Under the pieces are notes generated by a model. That model made no database searches. It worked only from the letters and a program-made list of their open reading frames with translations, and had not been told where the DNA came from. From Xenorhabdus bovienii (GTDB taxonomy: Bacteria > Pseudomonadota > Gammaproteobacteria > Enterobacterales > Enterobacteriaceae), in the NCBI RefSeq assembly GCF_024721015.1, contig NZ_JANAIF010000029.1, forward strand, positions 1 through 50,131: a DNA stretch of 50,131 nt, given 5' to 3'. A program made the translations under genes and the position numbers. Shown piece by piece: positions 44,298 to 50,131 of this stretch (positions within the stretch are counted from its first letter, which is position 1; the number at the start of each line of letters is the position of its first letter).

Positions 44298-45005
44298 ATG
44301 ATTGATACAAAGGCGTTACGCCAGGAACAAATAGAAAAAGCACAGCAGGTTATCCGTCATGATTCTTTCGTGACGACTTCTACTTCCGCGATTCCTGAGT
44401 CTACGCCTTTTACGCCAGAATTAATTGCTGGCGCTGACGTCGGGTTTGAAAAAAACGGTACGGTGACTCGTGCCGCTATTGCTGTCCTGCATTATCCTTC
44501 GCTTGAATTGCTAGAGTATCAGGTCGCCAGAATTGATACTGTGCTTCCTTATATTCCTGGTCTACTTTCATTTCGTGAATACCCCGCGTTGATGGCAGCA
44601 TGGCAAAAACTCAGCTTACGGCCGGATCTGGTGATGGTGGACGGTCAGGGAATTGCTCATCCACGGCGTTTTGGTGTCGCCAGCCATTTTGGCTTACTTG
44701 CGGATATCCCGACTATCGGGGTGGCCAAAAGCCGACTGTGTGGTGAGCACCCGCCTGTGGGAGATGCTGTCGGAAGTTATCAACCATTGATGGATCATGC
44801 GGAGCAGATTGGCGTTGTATGGCGAAGTAAAAAAAGGTGCAATCCGCTCTATATTTCCATCGGCCATAAGGTCAGTCTTGACAGTTCGGTCTTCTGGGTT
44901 GAACAGTGCATGAAGGGATATAGATTGCCTGAGCCGACCCGTTGGGCGGATGGGATTGCCTCAAATAGACCATTTTTTAAGCAAACAATGCAGAAAAATC
45001 TATAA
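44298..45005 (+). CDS. nfi: Deoxyribonuclease V (endonuclease V)
   Basis: Endonuclease V cuts DNA one phosphodiester 3' of deoxyinosine and other deaminated bases. The start at 44298 gives [15 protein letters not shown] and 235 residues (223 in E. coli); the longer open frame upstream lies within hemE. Conserved parts are the metal-binding Asp in GADVGFE, the strand-wedge PYIPGFLS-type motif (here [11 protein letters not shown]), [18 protein letters not shown] and the C-terminal [12 protein letters not shown]. It has a short Ser/Thr-rich insertion near residues 22-35. Confidence 0.95.
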   Translation: MIDTKALRQEQIEKAQQVIRHDSFVTTSTSAIPESTPFTPELIAGADVGFEKNGTVTRAAIAVLHYPSLELLEYQVARIDTVLPYIPGLLSFREYPALMAAWQKLSLRPDLVMVDGQGIAHPRRFGVASHFGLLADIPTIGVAKSRLCGEHPPVGDAVGSYQPLMDHAEQIGVVWRSKKRCNPLYISIGHKVSLDSSVFWVEQCMKGYRLPEPTRWADGIASNRPFFKQTMQKNL

Positions 45006-45081
45006 TTGCAGCGGAAATGTGTGGATATTCTTGATTTTCAGGTAAACTTCGACGCAAATTAGGCATCATGAGTAACGGCTA

Positions 45082-45672
45082 ATGTTAAGAAACCCGATCC
45101 ACCTGCGGTTAGAGAAATTTGAAAGTTGGCAACATTGGACTTTTATGGCTAGTCTATGTGAGCGAATGTATCCAAATTATCAGGTGTTTTGTCGTCAGAC
45201 AGGGTTTGCTGACCCCGCACAGTATCGTCGTATTTTAGATCTGGCGTGGGAGACATTGATCGTCAAAGATGCAAAAGTAAATTTTGATAGCCAGCTGGAA
45301 AAATTAGAGACCATTATCCCATCAGCAGATAGCTATGATATTTATGGTGTGTATCCAGCAATTGATGCGTGCATTGCATTAAGTGAAGTCATTCATTCTC
45401 GTTTGAGCGGTGCAACGTTAGAACATGCAATAGCCGTCAGTGAAATATCCATCCGTACCGTTGCTATGCTGGAAATGACGCAGGCCGGTAGAGAAATGAC
45501 TGAGGATGAGTTAAAGGCATTGCCTGCCATTGAAGAGGAATGGGATATTCAATGGGAAATTTACCGTTTATTGGCAGACTGCGAAGAACGGGATATAGAA
45601 TTAATTAAAGGATTAAGGGCTGACCTTCGCGAGACTAAGGTTAGCAACATCGGTATAAATTTGGAGCAATAA
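45082..45672 (+). CDS. yjaG: YjaG family protein (DUF416)
   Basis: A 196-residue soluble helical protein, the same length as E. coli YjaG, of unknown function. It has RNPIHLRLEKFESWQHWTF at the N-terminus and an acidic C-terminal half. The position between nfi and hupA is conserved in enterobacteria. Confidence 0.93.
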   Translation: MLRNPIHLRLEKFESWQHWTFMASLCERMYPNYQVFCRQTGFADPAQYRRILDLAWETLIVKDAKVNFDSQLEKLETIIPSADSYDIYGVYPAIDACIALSEVIHSRLSGATLEHAIAVSEISIRTVAMLEMTQAGREMTEDELKALPAIEEEWDIQWEIYRLLADCEERDIELIKGLRADLRETKVSNIGINLEQ

Positions 45673-45856
45673 CTCAGAAAATATGACTTAGTGCTTGAAT
45701 TGCCGGATTTAAAGACTTCACATTTACCCTCACTCTGTTCTACATTGGGGGTGAAAAGAAGTGGCTATCGGTGCGTGTATGCAGGGGTGCTGTCAAATCG
45801 GCATATCCGTCGCACTCGATGCTTTGCAAACGATAAACACACTGTAAGGATAATCT

Positions 45857-46129
45857 ATGAATAAGACTGAATTAGTTGATGCAATCGCAGAACAAGCTGG
45901 TCTGACTAAAACTCAGGCGAAAACTGCTCTGGAATCAACTCTGAATGCAATCACTGAATCTCTGCGAAATGGTGATTCAGTGCAACTGGTGGGCTTTGGT
46001 ACTTTCAAAGTTAATCATCGTGCAGAACGTACTGGTCGTAACCCACAGACTGGTAACGAAATTAAAATTGCAGCAGCAAACGTACCTGCTTTCTCTGCGG
46101 GCAAAGCACTGAAAGACGCAGTTAAGTAA
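45857..46129 (+). CDS. hupA: DNA-binding protein HU-alpha
   Basis: HU is the main nucleoid-associated protein, a dimer that bends DNA with two beta-ribbon arms. The 90 residues equal the E. coli length. The arm signature [21 protein letters not shown] is intact, and [20 protein letters not shown] is the N-terminus of the alpha subunit. The ribosome site TAAGGA precedes the start. The 184-base upstream gap will hold its promoters. Confidence 0.97.
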   Translation: MNKTELVDAIAEQAGLTKTQAKTALESTLNAITESLRNGDSVQLVGFGTFKVNHRAERTGRNPQTGNEIKIAAANVPAFSAGKALKDAVK

Positions 46130-46134
46130 TCGTA

Positions 46135-46833
46135 TTGCGAAAAAAGAAGATAGAGGGGAATTTAACGCCCCTTTTGTTGATGCTACAGGGGCTGCTAGCA
46201 TTGGGTTTTATCTCATTGCTCAGCGCCTGCTCGGTTCAACCTAAGGTTCCGCTCTTCAGTGCCAGTGGTTTTATTACCGACGGAGGTGTTATCCGTTTAT
46301 GGCGCTTGAATGATCAAAACAGTCAACCTCAAGTCATTATGAGTGTTTACAGCCCTTACCGTAATACAGATACCTCTGTGACTTTTTACGAATACCGTTA
46401 CGGTAATTTGTGGCAGATCCGCCGCTCTGTACTTGATAATTATCCAATAGACGAAACATTGCGGATCGATAAAGATAACAAGGTTATTTTTATGCAGCGG
46501 CAGGCAAAAGAACACAGTGAACCGCTTTCCAACGATGAGATTGTTCGTTTGCGGTTTGATGCCAAACGGATAAAAGAAATCAGTGACGCTTTAATTGCCG
46601 GAAATGTCCATCTGGTACAGGGGCATTGGCAGGATGGTAAAGTGACTACTTGTTCGGAGAAACAATTATCCATTCAATTTGAGCCTGAAGATCGGGCATG
46701 GCTCAAGGAAAGGGAAAAAAATAGTGCTGGCATATTGACCATTGCATGGCTGGATGCGCCAGAAGGAAAACAGTTACTATTGGTCGCCAATGATGATTTT
46801 TGCCGTTGGGAACCGACGAAAGATAAACTGTAA
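46135..46833 (+). CDS. yjaH: DUF1481 lipoprotein (YjaH-like)
   Basis: A predicted outer-membrane lipoprotein of unknown function. The frame from TTG 46135 gives 232 residues with a basic start (RKKK), a hydrophobic stretch and a lipobox LLSAC (Cys32), followed by SVQPKVPLFSASGFITDGGVIRLWR, typical of DUF1481. The alternative ATG at 46180 keeps the lipobox but loses the positive N-terminus. No clear ribosome site supports either. Location after hupA is as in E. coli; the zraPSR genes that follow there are absent, and purD converges directly. Confidence 0.82.
   Translation: MRKKKIEGNLTPLLLMLQGLLALGFISLLSACSVQPKVPLFSASGFITDGGVIRLWRLNDQNSQPQVIMSVYSPYRNTDTSVTFYEYRYGNLWQIRRSVLDNYPIDETLRIDKDNKVIFMQRQAKEHSEPLSNDEIVRLRFDAKRIKEISDALIAGNVHLVQGHWQDGKVTTCSEKQLSIQFEPEDRAWLKEREKNSAGILTIAWLDAPEGKQLLLVANDDFCRWEPTKDKL
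46153..46174 (+). terminator. Possible terminator of hupA
   Basis: AGGGG and CCCCT pair over a 9-nt loop and are followed by TTTTGTT, 24 bases after hupA. It lies inside the 5' end of the longest reading of the next gene, so either that gene starts further down or read-through is intended. Confidence 0.5.
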
Positions 46834-46853
46834 TTCTGTCACTTTCGTCGGTT
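46811..46853. terminator. Inverted repeat between convergent yjaH and purD
   Basis: AACCGACGAAAG (46811-46822) and CTTTCGTCGGTT (46842-46853) are perfect 12-bp arms spanning the yjaH stop. There is no T-run, so it could be a Rho-assisted or mRNA-stabilising hairpin shared by both convergent genes. Confidence 0.55.
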
Positions 46854-46879
46854 GTTCATTCTATCGGTTCTGCATTAAC

Positions 46880-48163
46880 TTATTTCAGACGAGCAATGGC
46901 TCGGTATCCAATATCTTTCCGATAAAAACATCCTTGCCAGCCAATTTTCTCAGCTCCCAGGTAAGCTTTTTTCTGTGCTTCTGCGATATCGTCGCCCAGC
47001 GCGGTAACACACAAAACACGGCCTCCTGCTGTTACGACGTCTTTATCCTTGAAAGCTGTGCCTGCGTGAAAAACCTTTTCGTCTGTATCCGCTTCCTGAT
47101 TCAGGCCGCTGATAACGTCACCTTTGGCATAATTGGCTGGGTAGCCGCCTGCGGCCAGTACGACACCCAATGCCGGACGGGTATCCCATTCGGATGTTTT
47201 TCCGCTTAACTGGCCTTGTGCTCCAGCGAGACACAGTTCGACGAGATCAGAACGCAGGCGCATCATGATCGGCTGCGTTTCAGGATCACCAAAGCGGCAG
47301 TTAAATTCGATGACTTTTGGCTCTCCCTGCTTATCGATCATCAAACCTGCATAAAGAAAGCCGATGTAGGTATGACCCTCGGCAGCCATTCCTTCTACGG
47401 TAGGGGAGATGATTTTCTCCATTACACGGCGGTGAACCTCATCCGTTACCACTGGCGCAGGTGAATAAGCCCCCATTCCTCCGGTATTGGGCCCAGTATC
47501 GCCATCGCCGACTCGCTTGTGATCTTGGCTGGTTGCCATGGGAACCACGTTTTTACCATCTACCATGACGATAAAACTGGCTTCTTCTCCATCCAAAAAT
47601 TCTTCAATGACAATACGATGTCCGGCATCTCCGAACGCATTTCCTGCCAGCATGTCTTTAACCGCATTTTGTGCTTCTTCCATTGTCATCGCGACAACAA
47701 CACCTTTGCCGGCTGCCAGACCATCTGCCTTAATGACAATGGGTGCTCCCATCTTTTTCAGATAGGCTAATGCCGGCTCAATTTCTGTGAAATTTTGGTA
47801 GGCCGCTGTTGGGATCTGATGGCGGGAGAGAAAATCTTTAGTGAAGGCTTTAGAGCCTTCCAACTGGGCGGCGGCTTTGGTCGGGCCAAAAATGGTCAGC
47901 CCTGCTTGCTGGAAAGCATCAACGATACCGATAACCAGCGGAGCTTCTGGCCCTACAATAGTCAGACCGATATTGTGGTTTTGAGCAAAAGCCAACAATC
48001 CAGCAATATCTGTCGCAGCAATGTCTATATTTTCCAGATTTGCTTCCAGTGCAGTACCTGCATTACCCGGTGCAACGTAAACCTTATCTGCCAAAGGAGA
48101 TTGCGCTGCTTTCCATGCCAGTGCATGTTCTCTTCCGCCACTGCCAATAATCAATATATTCAT
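46880..48163 (-). CDS. purD: Phosphoribosylamine-glycine ligase PurD
   Basis: PurD (GAR synthetase) is an ATP-grasp ligase and the second step of de novo purine synthesis. The product has 427 residues (429 in E. coli). The N-terminus is MNILIIGSGGREHALAWKAAQ. The glycine-rich ATP loop is IKADGLAAGKGVVVA, and FNCRFGDPETQ holds the metal ligands. purH is 15 bases upstream on the same strand, so purHD is one operon. Confidence 0.97.
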   Translation of the reverse strand: MNILIIGSGGREHALAWKAAQSPLADKVYVAPGNAGTALEANLENIDIAATDIAGLLAFAQNHNIGLTIVGPEAPLVIGIVDAFQQAGLTIFGPTKAAAQLEGSKAFTKDFLSRHQIPTAAYQNFTEIEPALAYLKKMGAPIVIKADGLAAGKGVVVAMTMEEAQNAVKDMLAGNAFGDAGHRIVIEEFLDGEEASFIVMVDGKNVVPMATSQDHKRVGDGDTGPNTGGMGAYSPAPVVTDEVHRRVMEKIISPTVEGMAAEGHTYIGFLYAGLMIDKQGEPKVIEFNCRFGDPETQPIMMRLRSDLVELCLAGAQGQLSGKTSEWDTRPALGVVLAAGGYPANYAKGDVISGLNQEADTDEKVFHAGTAFKDKDVVTAGGRVLCVTALGDDIAEAQKKAYLGAEKIGWQGCFYRKDIGYRAIARLK

Positions 48164-48178
48164 CTGGCGCTCCTATTA

Positions 48179-49768
48179 TTAATGGCGGAAATGACGCATG
48201 CCAGTGAAAATCATGGCGATACCATGCTCATCAGCAGCAGCAATCGCCTCATCATCGCGAATGGAACCACCCGGCTGGATCACACAGCTCACACCGACTG
48301 CCGCAGCCGCATCAATGCCATCACGGAATGGGAAAAAGGCATCGGATGCCATGGCACAGCCTTGAACTTCTAACCCTTCATCGGCAGCCTTAATACCCGC
48401 AATCTTGGCAGAGTAAACGCGGCTCATCTGGCCTGCACCAATACCAACGGTCATATTATCTTTGGCGTAAACAATTGCGTTGGATTTGACGAACTTCGCT
48501 ACTTTCCAGCAGAACAGCGCATCCCGCATTTCTTGCTCTGTTGGCTGGCGTTTGGAAACCACTTTCAGATCAGCTTCTGCCACCATACCTAAGTCACGAT
48601 CCTGCACCAGTAAGCCGCCATTGACGCGCTTAAAGTCTAGACCAGCAACTGGCGAATGCCATTCGCCACACGCCAGAACACGAACATTCTGTTTGGTTGC
48701 CAGAATCGGCAGAGCTTCTTCATTAATAGAAGGCGCAATAATAACTTCGACAAACTGGCGCTCAATAATCGCCTTGGCAGTATCGGCATCCAACTCGCGG
48801 TTAAAAGCAATAATGCCACCAAATGCAGAGGTTGGATCAGTTTTAAATGCACGGTCATAGGCGGTATGCATATCTGCACCAACCGCAACGCCACAAGGAT
48901 TAGCGTGTTTGACAATTACACAGGCTGGCTCGGCGAACGTTTTCACACATTCCAGAGCAGCATCGGTATCAGCAATATTATTGTAAGAGAGTGCTTTGCC
49001 CTGTAACTGTGTTGCTGTGGCAATAGAAGCTTCGGCAATTTGCTCTTCTATATAGAAGGCAGCATCTTGATGGCTATTTTCACCGTAGCGCATATCCTGC
49101 TTTTTAATGAAGTTCAGATTGAGTGTACGGGAGAAACGGCCTGATGGCTGATTCGCCTCACCATGATAAGCAGGAACCAGTTTGCCAAAGTAATTGGCAA
49201 TCGTACTGTCATAGGCCGCGGTATGCTCAAAAGCTTTGATCGCTAAATCAAAACGAGTTAGCTGGGTCAGGGAATTTTGATGGTTATCCATCTCTTCAAT
49301 AATTTTGCCGTAATCCTGACTGTTGACCACAATCGCGACATCTTTGTGGTTCTTGGCGGCAGAGCGGACCATTGTTGGGCCGCCGATATCGATATTCTCA
49401 ACAGCATCTTCCAGAGAGCAATCTGGCTTCGCAACAGTTTGTGCAAAAGGATAAAGATTGACGACTACCATATCAATCGGGGAAATCTGGTGTAGTGACA
49501 TGATTTCATCATCCTGCCCACGCCGGCCAAGGATGCCTCCATGTACTTTGGGATGAAGCGTCTTAACTCGTCCATCCATCATTTCGGGGAAGCCCGTATA
49601 GTCAGAAACTTCAGTGGCATTCAGCCCTGCTTCCGCCAGCAGGCGTGCGGTGCCGCCCGTTGAAAGCAGTTCGACACCGCGACTGGATAAGGCTTTGGCG
49701 AATTCAACAATCCCCGCTTTGTCAGAAACACTCAGCAGGGCACGACGGATTGGACGAAGCTGTTGCAT
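48179..49768 (-). CDS. purH: Bifunctional AICAR transformylase/IMP cyclohydrolase PurH
   Basis: PurH performs the last two steps of IMP synthesis. The start at 49768 ([19 protein letters not shown]) gives 529 residues, the E. coli length; the frame is open 38 codons more, without family similarity. Residues 1-150 are the MGS-like cyclohydrolase domain ([20 protein letters not shown]). The rest is the transformylase with [11 protein letters not shown] and [13 protein letters not shown]. First gene of purHD, with a PurR box upstream. Confidence 0.97.
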   Translation of the reverse strand: MQQLRPIRRALLSVSDKAGIVEFAKALSSRGVELLSTGGTARLLAEAGLNATEVSDYTGFPEMMDGRVKTLHPKVHGGILGRRGQDDEIMSLHQISPIDMVVVNLYPFAQTVAKPDCSLEDAVENIDIGGPTMVRSAAKNHKDVAIVVNSQDYGKIIEEMDNHQNSLTQLTRFDLAIKAFEHTAAYDSTIANYFGKLVPAYHGEANQPSGRFSRTLNLNFIKKQDMRYGENSHQDAAFYIEEQIAEASIATATQLQGKALSYNNIADTDAALECVKTFAEPACVIVKHANPCGVAVGADMHTAYDRAFKTDPTSAFGGIIAFNRELDADTAKAIIERQFVEVIIAPSINEEALPILATKQNVRVLACGEWHSPVAGLDFKRVNGGLLVQDRDLGMVAEADLKVVSKRQPTEQEMRDALFCWKVAKFVKSNAIVYAKDNMTVGIGAGQMSRVYSAKIAGIKAADEGLEVQGCAMASDAFFPFRDGIDAAAAVGVSCVIQPGGSIRDDEAIAAADEHGIAMIFTGMRHFRH

Positions 49769-49909
49769 TGGTGTGATCCCTTGAATTTCATAAAACAAGA
49801 CTGTGCTATTGAGAAAAAACCAGCATATTGAGAGAAAAAATGGCATCCGCAATAACATTTCGAAACAATCAGAAAAAATCACGTGGTGTTTTTTCCTGCG
49901 ATAATTGTA

Positions 49910-49925
49910 ACGAAAACGTTTGCGT
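49910..49925 (-). promoter_or_regulatory. PurR operator upstream of purH
   Basis: On the minus strand ACGCAAACGTTTTCGT matches the PurR consensus ANGCAANCGNTTNCNT at every defined position. It lies 142 bases upstream of the purH start and predicts hypoxanthine/guanine-dependent repression. Confidence 0.9.
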
Positions 49926-50024
49926 GATGCTCGACAAATTTTACCAAAATATCCATCTGTGGATAAATTTGTGTATAAATAGGTATAAACCAGCCTTTTG
50001 CTGTGTAATGCAGCAAACGATAAT

Positions 50025-50131
50025 TTTTTTCAAAAAAACTATTGTCAGGCGGCGAAAAGTCCCTATAATGCGCCACCACTGACCGACGCTGAGCGAAGAC
50101 ACGCCGCGGCGGACAGCGAGAGAACAGCCCG
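50025..50131 (+). promoter_or_regulatory. rRNA operon P1 promoter and start of leader
   Basis: TTGTCA (50042-50047), a 16-base spacer and TATAAT (50064-50069) are followed by the GC-rich discriminator GCGCC and CACCACTGACC. This is nearly identical to E. coli rrn P1. An A/T-rich UP element (T and A tracts at 50023-50041) lies directly upstream. Transcription should start near 50075. The short spacer and GC discriminator are the marks of stringent, ppGpp-sensitive control. P2 and the 16S gene lie beyond the window, as in E. coli rrnE next to purH. Confidence 0.92.

Noticed and set aside
49769..49882. N-terminal extension of PurH
   Set aside because: Hydrophobic 38-residue stretch without family similarity; PurH proteins start at MQQLRP-type sequence.

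Overview
The window is chromosomal DNA from a member of the Enterobacterales. Protein identities run close to Escherichia coli, but the moderately AT-rich base composition, the short-sequence repeat arrays and the gene arrangement fit Morganellaceae, most likely Xenorhabdus or Photorhabdus. That genus-level guess is an inference. The backbone is the classic tufB-secE-nusG-rplKAJL-rpoBC ... thiCEFSGH ... nudC-hemE-nfi-yjaG-hupA-yjaH-purDH-rrn segment, in E. coli order.

Layout. 1-12.7 kb: the end of tuf, the protein-export and antitermination genes secE-nusG, four large-subunit ribosomal protein genes with the L10 autoregulatory leader and the rplL-rpoB attenuator, and both large RNA polymerase subunits. 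12.7-14.0 kb: a secreted SH3-domain/polysaccharide-deacetylase protein. 14.2-29.6 kb: the complete maltose/maltodextrin regulon in one block: malK-lamB-malM diverging from malEFG, then malPQ diverging from the activator malT. In E. coli these sit at two distant loci. 29.7-34.7 kb: a CRP-box-headed cluster of a class III aminotransferase, a zinc-dependent dehydrogenase, a HAD phosphatase, a YbjJ-like MFS transporter and a DUF1349 protein. 34.8-40.7 kb: the thiamine operon thiCEFSGH on the minus strand, headed by a TPP riboswitch. 40.7-41.3 kb: a gene-free, AT-rich stretch with a 26-bp perfect palindrome and two tandem-repeat arrays, where E. coli would have rsd. 41.4-50.1 kb: a HAD-IB phosphatase, nudC, hemE, nfi, yjaG, hupA, a DUF1481 lipoprotein, purD and purH (with a PurR box), then a stringent-type rRNA P1 promoter. 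The rRNA gene itself lies beyond the window.

How the genes work together. The first part is the core gene-expression machinery. The mal block imports maltodextrins (LamB, MalE, MalFGK2), degrades them in the cytoplasm (MalP, MalQ) and is controlled by MalT and CRP. MalT-box-like and CRP-box-like sites can be read in both divergent promoter regions.

The most interesting segment is 29.7-34.7 kb. The trio aminotransferase + zinc alcohol dehydrogenase + phosphatase, with a transporter, matches in outline the gene signature for azasugar (iminosugar) or amino-sugar synthesis. It sits next to maltodextrin phosphorylase and the mal activator and carries its own near-consensus CRP box. The whole rpoC-thiH interval (about 22 kb here, very short in E. 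coli) looks like a site of accessory gene accretion, with AT-rich, repeat-bearing or hairpin-bearing seams between modules.
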